From Pseudeuparius sepicola (Eukaryota > Arthropoda > Insecta > Coleoptera > Anthribidae), in NCBI GenBank assembly GCA_963920635.1, contig OY987304.1, forward strand, positions 36,890,365 to 36,954,364: a DNA stretch of 64,000 bases, given 5' to 3'. Both the position numbers and the translations under genes were made by a program. Below are positions 22,272-33,730 of this stretch, one piece after another. The notes beneath the pieces were generated by a model. It saw only the letters and a program-made list of their open reading frames with translations, was not told where the DNA came from and searched no databases. Each line of letters opens with the position of its first letter. The stretch's first letter is position 1.

Positions 22272-22620
22272 TGAATTTAAAACCTCCTTTATGAAAAAAA
22301 AAAGAAAACTTAAAAAATGACTTTGACAAAACCCGTTAGGATTTTGACACATATCTATTTGAAAAAATCTACTTATTTCGATGTGTTTCATAGCTTTGTG
22401 AAGTTTTGCCCCTAAAAGTTGGATCACCCTATGTACAAGCTATTCCAATTTAAGTCGGCACTATTGGTAACTTTTTTATTATTGAAAACCATAAGTTGAT
22501 TTGGTAAATAAATGTATTTTTTTGCTCTGATTACGATGGTAAACAGAATGAAAATTTAACATTGCGTTTACGAGATATTACTAAAAACGTAGTTTGCTCA
22601 AAAAACTTTAAATTTAATTC
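22272..22620. repeat. Second copy of the junction found at 11866-12080
   Basis: The segment repeats the order seen at 11866-12080: TTTAAAACCTCCTTTA, then GAAGTTTTGCCCCTAAAAG, then an inverted-repeat element end (CAAGCTATTCCAATTTAAG from 22436) and its arm through GCGTTTACGAGATATTACT. Both the arm and the DNA outside it match, so the older element and its flank were amplified together. Only the left half is present here. Confidence 0.6.
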
Positions 22621-23619
22621 TGCACAGAAAATTTTTATACTGGCAATTCTAAAGGTGTCGTGTGTCGAACAATGTGTAATAAGTATAGTAACAATCGAAA
22701 AAGCATGCGAGAGATGAGAGTTTTTTGTGGTCACAAATAGACCCAGACACTATATAAACGAAGTAAGACTAAAAAATAGAACAAGCCTGTCATGCAGTCC
22801 GTAAGTCCATAATAATATGAGTTAAGAGGACTTTTGTGCCACTACAGGAAACGCACAGAGAATGGTATCATCTTAGACAGTAACGTTGTTGATAAATTGT
22901 TTTTATTTGTTGGATAGCATCAATACTTTTTTCAATAATTCTAGAGCACTGTTGACCCGAAAAAAGTTTCGTAAAAATTCAGCATTTTGAGATGGTCGAG
23001 AGAAAAGTACCTTGTACATTTTTGTATGAAATCCTTGCACACCAACACTTTGAGTGGTCCTGTTAAAATTCGCTCAACTTTGACACCCTGCAGAACAGGG
23101 GCGTTCCTAGATGTGTGTTGCTGCCCGTCTGCAGAATATAATAAAAAAATTCTTTCATGTTATAATCCAAGAAAATTGTCATTTTTTATAGAGGTAGAAA
23201 AAATAATTCTTAACAGGTAGATATTTTCAGGGTTGGCTGTGGGTAGCGTCCTGAGTATAACCCCAAAAAATCACCATCGAAGTCGTGTTACGAACCCCGC
23301 AATAGGGGTGGTTTTGCAAACATTTTTTTTGCAATTTTTTTCTTATGTGTACATTTTTTTCTTATGTGTACATTATTACATTATCTACAACTTTCCCTTA
23401 TGAAGTTGTTTTTAACTTCAATACCTCACGAGATATAGGTAAAAGATCACCACTAGCTAAAGTGCTTTATAAGGATGAAAAAAAATTCTTTAAAACAAGC
23501 TGATTTTTTTCAGGGTTAACTGGGGGTTTACCTTAGGAGTGCTCCCCGAGATACAGAGGATAGTATTTTAATAAAAACCCCGAACCTATATTTATCCGTT
23601 TTATTGAAACAGACCGAAT
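22621..23619. other. Non-coding stretch
   Basis: AT-rich sequence with poly-T runs. CAGGGTTGGCTGTGGG near 23229 and CAGGGTTAACTGGGGG near 23510 are loosely similar, suggesting remnants of a dispersed repeat. No gene visible. Confidence 0.45.
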
Positions 23620-24160
23620 AGTAGCAATGCAAGGCGGCACTAATTCCATTTCAATTCGTGTGGAGTGCAACCACAAGTATGGACTTGTCAATTGTATCAA
23701 TAATTATTATTATTGTGATGCCTTTGATTTGTGCCATTTTTCCCGCATCGGATGGAAAACCGACCAATGTCGACCAGTGGCGAATAATTATTGTCCAAGT
23801 AAACCACTCACACGACATGGCAAGTATACGCCATTGCCAAATATTGGCCAATTATTACACCAGTCGTCTCAGCCCGGCTTTAAGCTAACGCGCCAAAACC
23901 CACACAAGCCCGCGCGAGCGGCCGCCCAGCCGAGTTTTGGAAAACCCATCGGGAAAAATAAAGTTGAAAAACGACAGAGCGCGGCGCGCTCGTGAATTTA
24001 TTCTCCTTCCCGCGCTGAAAAGAATGATTTACTCGCACATGAAAGCCATTCCCTAATAAACTAATGCTTCGAATTTTGTTCTAGGGCCGCTGTAGGAACA
24101 AAGACGCGCGGTTTTTTGCGTTTTGTGGTACACATTGGCGCCGGAATTCCGAAATATTTG
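23620..24160. promoter_or_regulatory. GC-richer island with AATTATT words (candidate conserved element)
   Basis: Non-repetitive sequence with CG-rich words (CCCGCGCGAGCGGCCGCCC, GAGCGCGGCGCGCTCG) interspersed with AATTATT homeodomain-like words. A 122-codon open frame at 23627-23995 has no recognisable domain and overlaps open frames in other phases. Regulatory function is inferred from composition only. Confidence 0.3.
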
Positions 24161-25020
24161 AAATAGTCGCTTTCTGAGCGCTTAACGTTGTGCGCGGGTT
24201 TTGTGTCACCAATAGGTATAAAACATTTAGAAAATATGAAACTAGTAAGTGGGTATTATATTGTTTCCAAAACTTTCTTGTTACATGTTAAACCGAACAA
24301 TAATTGGGGTGACAGATCACACTGGAATAAAATAAGGGTTGCTTGATTTTCCACAAAACACGCGTCGGAGAAAGCAACTAGGTATTGTGATAAGTTGATT
24401 TCGATGTTATTGTCCCAGAATGAATGTGAAATTATATATGTTCATTTAAGTATAATCAATATGTATGTAGTACGTTATAAGGAACGGCAAATAATATACG
24501 TGAAGGATTAGAAGGCATTATTTTCAAAATTTATAATTTATACCATTTAAGCGGCAAATAATTTTGAAAAAAGGCAATACGCCTTGGAGGCTACTAGCCT
24601 TGTTTATGGATACTCTAGTTAGCCCATGTCTGACACTGACGAACATGACAGAAATATAGTAGATACAGGGGACAGATTTTGCAAAAAATAAAATTGGCCA
24701 GCTCTTTTTTTGGTAGACTTTAATAGTAGAAAGTTAGTAGACAATGACTGGGCCACTTTAATTTTTCGCGCCATCTGTTGGTTGTATCCAATATTGCTCT
24801 CGTATCCTTATGACTCTGTCACTCATTGGCTAACTAGGGATTCCATAAACGAGGCTACTAGATTCCCTTCTTGAGATTATAATAATTCAAAAGAAATTCT
24901 ACTGTTGATATGATTTTCTTTAGTTACGGTAACATTTAAAGATGACTTTCTGTGTTAAAGAAACTTTTTGAAAAGGTTGTTTGTGTACATTTTAAGACTC
25001 AATATACAGCACGTACTTGG
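24161..25020. other. Non-coding stretch
   Basis: No gene visible. CGCGCCATCTG at about 24769 also occurs near 5369 and 7850 in the tandem duplication. Confidence 0.45.
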
Positions 25021-25277
25021 TGATTGAACATTTTGACCCATAAAATGGCTTTTTTGATCTGTAGCGAGCAACACGCATAATTTTAAACTTTTGATCAATA
25101 CAAATTTTAATCTAAGTAATTACTTTTTGCGGAAATGCTAATGATAAATATTTTTAAATAATTTGTGTCTTAAAATGTAAGTAATTACTTATATTAAAAT
25201 TTTTATCGATCAAAAGATTAAAACTACGCGTCAATTAAACCATTTTATGGTCTTAATCCCCAAATGTTTGATTAATT
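25021..25277. mobile_element. Short hairpin element
   Basis: Arms of about 100 bp (25021-25122 and 25180-25277) are diverged inverted copies sharing CCATAAAATGG, CTTTTGATC and GTAATTAC words around a ~57-bp loop. The arms are visibly older than those of the other hairpins. Confidence 0.55.
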
Positions 25278-26427
25278 TGGAACATAATAATGTGATTATA
25301 CAAAAAATAAGTAGGTACATTGGCAAATAAAATAATAGTTACTTGTGTACTAAGACAGTGAAGTTCAGCTTTTAGGTATAACGAATGTGGAATTTAGTTG
25401 CCGAAGCTGCTAAGGCCAAGGAAAATAAATTTTCATATTTTTCATGAGAGAAAGCGAAACTATCTTTCAGTGTACAGTGTATATACAAATTTTGCAAAAA
25501 CAATAAAGTCTAGTTTCCTCTACCTAGTTTTGGGCTTTATTTTAATTTTCTTTTATAATCGACGCATTTCCAAACTAATCAACCGAACCGCGATCGGCAC
25601 GCCTATGGTCTCCCATTAAACCGGCCCTTTCAATAGACAGAGAACTCAATTCGAGGTGTAGTAGCTAATGGAAATGTTGGTTTTTCATGTAAGAGTAATG
25701 TGTTTTGCGAGCTTTTATCCAGAGCCGCTTATTTTTAATTTTTGAATAAAAGGTGGGTGCTTTATTCAATGAAATGGATTATATCACACACAATTCCTCG
25801 CAAAACCCCCCCGACGCGACGTACAGTTTGTTAGGATCTTGAAACATTCCCGGAGAAATCTGCGAAAAAAGAGCAGAATCTTCAAGTTAAAAAATAATAA
25901 GGGAATTTACACAAACGGAAGTAGGAATGTTGTATCTGAAAAGTAACTTTTTCTTAATTCATTGCCACTGGCTGTGTCCCGTAAACCCACAAAAGTTAGG
26001 AGAAGTGGTATAAATGGGACACTTTTTTATTGGTAATATTTTTGTTATTTTTATAGGAAATGCGCTGGGTTTTTGTCAGTTGGGTTTGAGTCATCAACAA
26101 TACCTAATAGAAACTTATGCGCAGTATCATTATTTTCAATAGCAAAGAAATAAACATATATTTTGCGTTTCTACAAATAATGATGTCAAATTCAAAAACA
26201 CAAGCTCTGAATAGGACAAGATATTGTTATGAATGGGACAATTCAAATATTAGTAGGTATATTATATACCGCGGGACTGAAGTTAAGAAGTAAAGAAATA
26301 ACGAACACTCTTGCGTTTAAAACATTGCCGATTTTTCGATTGCAAAGAATACTTACTACTAGAAGGCCTTGACAAACGTTACCATACGTATGTACGTATG
26401 CAGTCGTAGCTGGACCAACACTATATT
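25278..26427. other. Non-coding stretch
   Basis: No convincing gene or element. Open frame 25398-25619 has no domain. Confidence 0.45.
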
Positions 26428-26780
26428 AAGGGGGGGTTGCCAACAGACAAATTGAGGTTAGATTTCGGATTTTTTTAGGTTTTATAACATAAAATCTACT
26501 AACATTTTACTTGTCAAAAATTTAGTACAAACGCATGTCTGTCTTCATTTTAATCATAAGATCTAAAAAGCATCTGAATTGGAATTAATATTTTCCCCAA
26601 GTTTTTCATAATAACCTATAAAACAAAACAATCCTTATAAGATCTTATGATTAAAATGAAGACAGAAATGTTTGCGTACTAAATTTTTGCCAGGTAAAAT
26701 GTTATTCGATTTTATGCTATACAACTTAAAAAAAATACGAAATCTAACCTCATTTTCTCTGTTGGCAACCCCTTCCCTTA
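26428..26780. mobile_element. Hairpin element with TTAA at both ends (piggyBac-like MITE candidate)
   Basis: Arms of about 140 bp (26428-26570 and 26632-26780) are inverted copies. The ends read TTAAGGGGGGGTTGCCAAC and GTTGGCAACCCCTTCCCTTAA. A TTAA at both ends is the target duplication of piggyBac elements, but the terminal bases are not the usual CCC, so assignment is tentative. The frames at 26635-26937 and 26672-26896 are arm by-products. Confidence 0.5.
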
Positions 26781-26996
26781 AAGACCTGCATAGCGATGTT
26801 TCAAGCGATCGCCATAATGGCGCCACACGACGAAACAAATTTACAGGGTTGTTCAATGCTAAAAATACCATTGTTGCAGAATCGTTTATAAAATAAAAAC
26901 ATGCAAATATGTCTGTTACAACGAATTTAAAATTCAAAATGAAATAAAATATTTGTTTGTTAGTCCTTTCAATTTGACAAGTTTAAAAAATTTTCT

Positions 26997-27026
26997 CATA
27001 TGGTGCAGACTTTTTGGCGGGCACTG
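26997..27026. repeat. Isolated terminal repeat of the 17972-20651 hairpin family
   Basis: CATATGGTGCAGACTTTTTG followed by GCGGGCACTG and TA matches the right end of the hairpin MITE at 20651 with one base changed. No matching partner end was found nearby, so it is a broken copy. Confidence 0.65.
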
Positions 27027-27615
27027 TATAATAACCTACCATTAAAGATCTGGCCTATAAGGCCAATCTATAACTAATATCTTAAAACGATACATAACTT
27101 TTCGCTCAAGCATTCAGTTACTTCTGATGTACTCCTAGTTTGGAGTATTGTGGGGGTGAGAATTATTATTATTTTCTTCTGACGTAGACCAAAAAATCTT
27201 TCTGAGACCAACAAACAATATAAATTTAATCAAGGAGGATTTTTTCTGGCATAGCAGGTAAAGGATAATCCATTGAAAAAAAATGCACTCCTGCTGGAAT
27301 TTGAACCAGGGACACCTACTGGGGTAGTAGGAACTGATAACACACTAAGCTCCCCGATCATACACGGGTTCCATCGGCTATAGGTAGTATTTGCTTCAGC
27401 GGACCATTAGTTAGTAGCGGTGAGATGTATGAGACTCCAGTCTTTCCTACAACTACTATAGAAGGGGTTAGAAGGTGTAGGGTTTATTCATTATTCTTGG
27501 TTATGTAAACTTCCTATTTGTTTTTCTACCCACAATATTCCACATATGAGCGACTTAATGCCAAGTATCGAACGTGGAAATTCTTACCTGCAAATTCAAG
27601 AATATTAAGAAAAAT
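27027..27615. other. Non-coding stretch with a weak tRNA-like segment
   Basis: On the minus strand around 27262-27350 a GGTTCAAATTCC word (one base longer than a perfect B box) follows a CCTAC/GTAGG stem, as in a degraded tRNA-derived SINE. No full cloverleaf or target duplication could be assigned. Confidence 0.35.
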
Positions 27616-27627
27616 ATGGATGGATTT

Positions 27628-27891
27628 CAGCGGTGCACGAGTGGGATATTGGTAGTACCCACGCTTTGGCACCGTATGTCGTGGGTTCGAGTCCCACCAC
27701 AGTATGTGCCATGGGTGTTGTGTGTTTGTATTTAGTTTTAAGGTAGGATAGGTTTAGTTGTAAGAATTTAAAAAGACTAAGAGTTGGGGGGAATGGTTTA
27801 GAGCAAGACAACCCCCCCAACAAAAGCCGAAGGGGGATGAAACAAGCCCCGGATCTAGGTAAATGGCCCTCGATATCTAGCCCATAAAAAA
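27628..27891 (+). mobile_element. tRNA-derived SINE with target-site duplication
   Basis: ATGGATGGATTT, preceded by an A-rich run, occurs directly before (27616-27627) and after (27892-27903) the element, a clear target-site duplication. The head contains a perfect RNA polymerase III B box, GGTTCGAGTCC at 27684-27694, and a weak A box near 27642-27652. The element ends in an A run (27886-27892). Its ~264-bp length, Pol III promoter, A tail and target duplication define a SINE. It would be copied by a partner LINE. The minus-strand frame across it is not a gene. Confidence 0.8.
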
Positions 27892-27903
27892 ATGGATGGA
27901 TTT

Positions 27904-28019
27904 TTGTACCCGTAAATCAAGAGAGGGATGTGATTATTTTGTTGCAGAACTAATAGGAGAACTTCTAGTCTTACAATCTATAATTTATGTTAAAAAATGT
28001 TATTTGCTTTGCAAATATT
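27904..28019. other. Short non-coding spacer
   Basis: No feature seen between the SINE and the next GC-richer island. Confidence 0.45.
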
Positions 28020-28300
28020 GGCAGAGCGCGTTAAACCTTTAGAAACCGCGCTTCTCTCCAACAAACCAAACGAAAAACCCAGGCAGTATTTCCAGATTAG
28101 CCTTGTAGCGCGCAATTGGCGGCAATCGTTCCTAATTAACGGCCGGTAATTGCGGCCTTTCGCCGCGGCCAATTACTGGCCGGTAATGAAAATAGCTGAC
28201 GCAGCGCCGCGCGACGCCTTCTTTGCTCCCGGGTTAAACGGGAGTGCGGGAAGTTCAAAGGGAAAAGGGAATATTTCCCTGTAGCTTGACCGCTTTTATA
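28020..28300. promoter_or_regulatory. GC-richer island with a palindromic GGTAATTG core
   Basis: The island contains CGGCCGGTAATTGCGGCC, then GCGGCCAATTACTGG and GGCCGGTAATG, so three CCGGTAAT-like homeodomain-type words are arranged head to head and in tandem within about 50 bp (28139-28190). No ORF or transposon ends. Its regularity suggests a cis-regulatory element. Confidence 0.35.
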
Positions 28301-29049
28301 CAGCGTGCTTACGTTCGTTGATTCGACTATAATATATGCTGCTAACGAAGACCGTTTAGACATTTGTCATAGAGCTATAACTACTGTTTATATAACTGAT
28401 GTACACAGTAAAAAATCTGGTGTTAAATTTAACTCGGATTCTGGTTTGTATAAGTCCACACGAGAATTGGGCAATTTAACTGCTTTCTATTTGGTAAATT
28501 TTTATCAAGTTTGTTGGTAAACTTTTACACCATACTTCTGTTAGCCCCAGTTCTAGCCATGCAGTCAAGTGAGTGGCACGCGTCACCGGGTCGTTTACAA
28601 AACTTCTCTCGGTGCCTCGCGTATTCTAAGTAAACAAAATGAAAAATAGTAATAGTGGTAACGTTTTAAGACTTTCATTGACAGAAAAAGTTGAAATAAA
28701 AACTCTTGGGAGATCAACTTACTCCAGATTTGCAATTAAGTACCTATCTCAACAGGAAAAAGTTTCAACTCCCAATTTTACGCGACACTCTTATAGAAAT
28801 GGATGCGACAAGAACAAGTGAACAAATTAAATGCACTGTTTTGAGTAATTATTTCTACTAAAAATAAAAAAATTAAAAAGCCCACGCCGAAAGTAGATTC
28901 CCACCTTGGTACCCGCCTATTTTATTTTAATTGGCCATGGAGTGTGTTCTTTTCAAAATGTAGCCCCTCCCTGTGCATTAACCCACGAGCCGCCACTGGG
29001 TAAAACTGACACAGCACTCTGTAAACTTTTCAATGCCAGTTCTAGTAAA
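28301..29049. other. Non-coding stretch
   Basis: Small open frames (28305-28520, 28639-28821) lack recognisable domains. The second begins MKNSNSGNVLRLSLTEK and could be the start of a lost transposase or host exon, but it stops after 60 codons. Confidence 0.4.
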
Positions 29050-29050
29050 T

Positions 29051-29145
29051 ACCGTTTGAGATAAAACGCAAACGTTTAACATAAAAATTGAAACGTTTGA
29101 GATAAAAAGGCGAACGTTTGAGTTTTTATATCAAACGTTTGACAT
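29051..29145. repeat. Five CGTTTGA-type words spaced 20-21 bp
   Basis: CGTTTGAGATAAAA-like words start near 29053, 29073, 29094, 29115 and 29136, giving spacings of 20, 21, 21 and 21 bp, close to two helical turns. The fourth is followed by the reverse of the motif tail. The bases between are less conserved, unlike a simple tandem duplication. Confidence 0.6.
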
Positions 29146-30058
29146 ATAAAAAATCGACGTGAGCCTTCAGAGCGTATACCTAAATCCAACTAATAAAAAT
29201 TGAATAGGTATATATATGTATGTACCTACATACACAGACCTATATGCGAAACTATAATATAGGTCTGTGACATTACGAAAATTTATTGTTTTGACGTTAG
29301 TTTATTTTTTATAGTGGGAAATTACTTATCTAGTGTTTTTCTATTTATTTTATAAACTAATGCCCTTCTTTTTTTATTTGTTCTATGAATAGTTTTATTT
29401 TAATTGTGCACATTTCATATATATTTACAAAATATGTCTATTCTTTTTGTTCTGAAATTTTTATAATTATGCCTCTCTGTTGGATTCCTTTTAATAGACC
29501 TCTGAGATGTTGAAATCAATCTAACTTTTACGACGGTACTGTCAGCTAGACTATGTCCTCCTCCCTGAAGGACAAATACATATATGTGGAACTAAATCTT
29601 TCCTGCAGGACTTAAGGATTCGGTACAAAAGTACTTCCAGAAGAGCTTCCAGCAAGACAACCCCTTGTATACGTTCTATCACTAAAGTCGATAACTAGAT
29701 TCACTCAGGTGGGGTAGTTCTATATTGTGGTATTTTCGAGAAACAAAATTATATAATAAACTTCCAGTCTAAACGCAATAAAATGGCCATACATAGCCTC
29801 CAAATTAAATATACGTGATATACAAAAGAGGTCAAAATTAGCGAAAAGTAGCTGCAATCGTTTGAACTCAATAGAAACATGCTATCGCGGGCTGTTTTTT
29901 CTATGTTGTCACAATACTTGACGTAAAACTGCGGATGATAGCGGCTGTAATTATACAGCGTGTCGCGAACGGGTGTCGCGCCCAATTAGCTGTTTTTTGT
30001 TCTTTTATTTCGGTAAGAATTTTATTTAAAGTGGTTCCATGACTGATGTATGTTTCTA
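29146..30058. other. Non-coding stretch
   Basis: AT-rich, with a short inverted repeat of the word ACAGACCTATAT near 29236-29270. No gene visible. Confidence 0.45.
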
Positions 30059-30060
30059 TA

Positions 30061-31978
30061 CAGGGTGATTCACGTAAGTGGTTCATTAGAAGTTTACGGG
30101 GAAGGAGTGAGAATTTTGATATGAAATTTTGGTTACTTATATAAGAGGTTGTAAACTTTCTTTCTAAAATATTTTCAACTTCCGATCACTTCCGGTTATA
30201 CCGGAAGGCGATAGCAACTTTGTTATTTCAAATAGGACACCCTATATATTATTACACCATTTGGTTCCCCATGAAATTCCAAATCTTTTTTCTGAATACA
30301 ATGTGTACCCTATTCCTAACCGTTTTCGAGATATTCGCAAATTTTTGATTTTTTTGAGTGTTGCAGCCATCGACCATAGTGATGAATACTTTGAAATTTA
30401 TGAATCTGGAAAACTGAAATTTTGGACTGTTGTAGGCGAAAGTCAACTTTATTAAATGGTCTGTTTGCCATTTCAAAATATAGTACAGGGTGTTCGGGAA
30501 AAAATTCCCAATATCAACACCGAAAAATTGAAAAATCTCAGTTTTTTTCAAATGGAACCCATATTTTTTTATTGCACCATTGAAATGCTTGTGAAAAGAC
30601 AGTTCAAAAAGATATAACACACGGTATGTCTAGATGAAGCGGTTGCTTCGTTATTACGCAAAATACGTATTTTTGCTGCTCCATATCAAGAAATAACGTA
30701 CCTTTTCTAACAGGCGGCCATGGATTTTTCACTTGTGATTGTCATTTATTGTGTTCCAAACAATACAATATTAACTGTTAACACTCATGTAGAGTGTAAA
30801 AGAATTTTAGAAAGAACAATAATTAGAGTTTTTAATGAAAGGCATTTAACCACCTTTGACGAAGAGAAAATTCAGAAAGTTCGAACGAAATTTCATAGTC
30901 CATGGCAAGGTCCAAACAAAGAGAAGCAAATGTAAATACGTAACAGGTAAATAGCATAATATGGATAAAGTGTTTTACATATATGTAGTTTCTTGTTTTT
31001 TTCTTCTAGTACCTACCTATATTAGGTATTATGTAGTTGTTAGTATTATTTAATTTTGTATTGTTGCTTCTCAGGGAAAAAATATTATTAAATAATACGC
31101 GACTGAATTTAAGATGCCAACGCCCCGACGGGACTATGCGAACTAATATATGGGCCATCGTCACCATGTGAACGGTGCTAGCCACCGGGTCTACACTGCG
31201 TTGTTCTTTGTTGTTGTTCATTGTTGGCATGACCCAAAGACCAGTTTAGCATTGAGCCTATAGGGGGCGTATTTCTTATATTCAATGGCATATAATTGCG
31301 TTATTTCATTTTCCATGGCCCCCTATAATGTGACGCTCCTTGAGAAATGGCATTTTTGTTGATACAGAGCAGAAAAAATACGTATTTTGCGTAATAACGA
31401 AGCAACCGCCTGATTTAGACATATAGTGTGTTATATCTTTTTGAACTGTCTTTGAACAAGCATTTCAACGGTGCAATAAAAAAGTATGGGTTCCATTTGA
31501 AAAAAATGAGATTTTTTCGATGTGATATTCGGAATTTTTTCCCGAACACCCTGTACAATATTTTGAAATGGAATACAGACCATTTAATAAAATTGACTTT
31601 CGCCTACGACAGTCAAAAATTTCAGTTTTCCAGATTCATAAATTTCAAAGTAATCATCACTATGGTCGATGGCTGCAACACTCAAAAAAATCAAAAATAT
31701 GCGAATATCTCGAAATCGGTTAGGAATAGGGTACGCATTGTATTCAGAAAAAAGATTTGGAATTTAATAGGGAACCAAATGGTGTAATAATATATAGGGT
31801 GTTCTATTTGAAATAACAAAGTTGCTATCGACTTCCGGTATAACCGGAAGTGATCGGAAGTTTAAAATATTTTAGAAAGAAAGTATACAACCTGTTACAT
31901 AAGTAACCATAATTTCAAACCAAAATTCGCACTCCTTCCCCGTAAACTTCTAATGAACCACTTACGTGAATCACCCTG
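30061..31978. mobile_element. Large TA-flanked hairpin element (1.92 kb)
   Basis: The ends CAGGGTGATTCACGTAAGTG and CACTTACGTGAATCACCCTG are exact inverted copies flanked by TA (30059-30060 and 31979-31980). Arms of about 610 bp run inward to about 30685 and 31368, and contain a second CAGGGTGTTCGGG word, so at least two hairpins may have merged. The ~680-bp centre has a 71-codon frame (30720-30935) with no recognisable domain. The 119- and 122-codon frames in the arms are mirror images of each other and probably not genes. Confidence 0.8.
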
Positions 31979-31980
31979 TA

Positions 31981-32309
31981 TATTTAGTAGATCTATCGAT
32001 TTCGGTTATAACTGGAAATTAGCGAACGCACCTAGGTATAGTGCAAATTTTTAAAAAATAATAGAATGCCCTTTACATTTAAGACTCGCAAGGCGATTCT
32101 ATGAACAAGTTTCACACCAAAGGCACTTACAACTTCAAAGAAAATACCTATCATGGATTCAGTCCTCTTTGTTTGCACCTCCATCTTATTGTTTTCCCTT
32201 CGTAATTTGTAATCCTATAGGTATCATTCTAGACAGTTTCACAAAATAAAACGAGTGACTCACTTGACGTTAATGGAACTTTTGATACAAAATCTTTGCA
32301 TCACCCCAC
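31981..32309. other. Non-coding spacer
   Basis: No gene or element seen. Confidence 0.45.
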
Positions 32310-32560
32310 TAAACGGGACGTGGGAGTTGAAACCGACGCAACTCGAAGAAACTCTACACCCGCTCCGGCGCAGCTGCAAGGCAATTCCTGGCATTGCGGG
32401 AGTCGCGGCCGCACACCGGCTGGAGTTTCATTTCACGTCGCTTCCCGGGCAATCGGAGCCGGCCATGGTTTTGTCTCCAATTCCGGCCTTTCTCCGCCGC
32501 CAAACTGCATTAAATAGTGCGCCACGTTGGCGCATTGGAGGTGCAATTAATGCAGTGGTG
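32310..32560. promoter_or_regulatory. GC-richer island with CATTAAATA and AATTAATG words
   Basis: CG-rich words (CTCCGGCGCAGCTGC, GTCGCGGCCGCACACC, TGCGCCACGTTGGCGCA) are followed by CATTAAATA and CAATTAATG. A palindrome TGCGCCACGTTGGCGCA lies at about 32517-32533. The 119-codon frame at 32255-32614 has no domain. Candidate conserved non-coding element on composition only. Confidence 0.3.
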
Positions 32561-32608
32561 GCTCGTCTTAGCCTCGCCAGGAAGATGGTCTACATTTTCC
32601 TATTAGTA

Positions 32609-33728
32609 CGGTAAAACTAACACAAAATTAGGCCACACCCAAACATAAAAAAGTCCTTTCTATCGCGAAATAGTTCCATATCCTCCTAAGAGTTAGTACT
32701 AAAAAGTTACACCACCACCAGCGTCGGGTTTCGGGGGAAGGGGGTGAAAAGGGCAGGAAATTTTTATTTTTCACAGTTTTTCGTGAACATCTAATAAACT
32801 ATGAGGTTTAGCGCAAACGTCATCCTATACGCAAATGATATACATTAAATTCCGAACAAGAATTGTTATATACAGAATTATGGTAAAGTGAACGGTTTCC
32901 ATGATATGGAGGGGAAAAGATTTCTTTGTTTTTATTTCACGTAGTTTTTGTTGAAAAAACTTAAAATGATTACAGTATTAATTAGTAACTGAATAATGTA
33001 TGTAGAATATATATGTATATATCTATGCATATATAGATACATATTACACCCATAGATTGTTATTTTTTGTCACAACATAACCTCATAAGTATATGACTGT
33101 AAATATGTCCAATACAAGTTAGTAGCCTTAGTTAATTTGTACTCACTTTTTGCCCTCATTCATTATAGCGTTCTGATTTCCATTCGTTCTTTTATGTCAA
33201 ATCATTCCCATATCTAATTTGTCCTTAGCTTGTAAAAATGAGAAAGCCATAAATAGGAAGCTCATGTGAAAAACAAATCTCATCGTATGCTTCCGCAGAG
33301 ATGGATGCGTCCAAAACTGCGAGTGTCGAAGAAGTGGTCTCAATTGTTGAAGTATGTGCAGCAATTGCTTAGGACTTGCATGTCTCAATAGAGATACTGT
33401 AATCATCGACGACGATGTAAATGATGATTCTCAAGTGGACGAAGAACACGAAGATTTGTTTCCTCTCACCAGCCCCAGTGAACTATTTGGTGCTGACTGA
33501 TAACGCAATTAATGATTCACCTAAAACTTATAACCTTTTGTATCATTTTGATTTCCCTCCCATTTTTTCAATATAGATTGTTTAATATATTTTCTTGTTT
33601 TTGCTCCCCCCGAAACCCGACGCTGGCGGTGGTGTAACATTTTAGTACTAACTCTTAGGAGGGTATGGAATTATTTCGCGCTAGAAAGAACTTTTTTTTG
33701 GTGTTTGGGTTTTGGCCCAATTTTACTG
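32609..33728. mobile_element. TA-flanked inverted-repeat element (1.12 kb)
   Basis: The ends CGGTAAAACTAACACAAAAT and CCCAATTTTACTG are inverted copies flanked by TA at 32607-32608 and 33729-33730. Arms of about 130 bp share CTCCTAAGAGTTAGTACTAA and GTCGGGTTTCGGGGG or complements. The interior encodes only a short acidic tail on the plus strand (VNDDSQVDEEHEDLFPLT near 33418-33471), which might be the remnant of a transposase C-terminus; the family cannot be named. Confidence 0.7.
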
Positions 33729-33730
33729 TA

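Noticed and set aside
27262..27350. Possible tRNA gene on the minus strand
   Set aside because: The T loop has one extra base and the acceptor stem cannot be closed; at most a degraded SINE head.
30252..31787. Two similar ~120-codon frames (30252-30620 minus, 31428-31787 plus)
   Set aside because: They are the two arms of one hairpin element. Similar proteins are automatic, and the frames cross element ends inside the arms.
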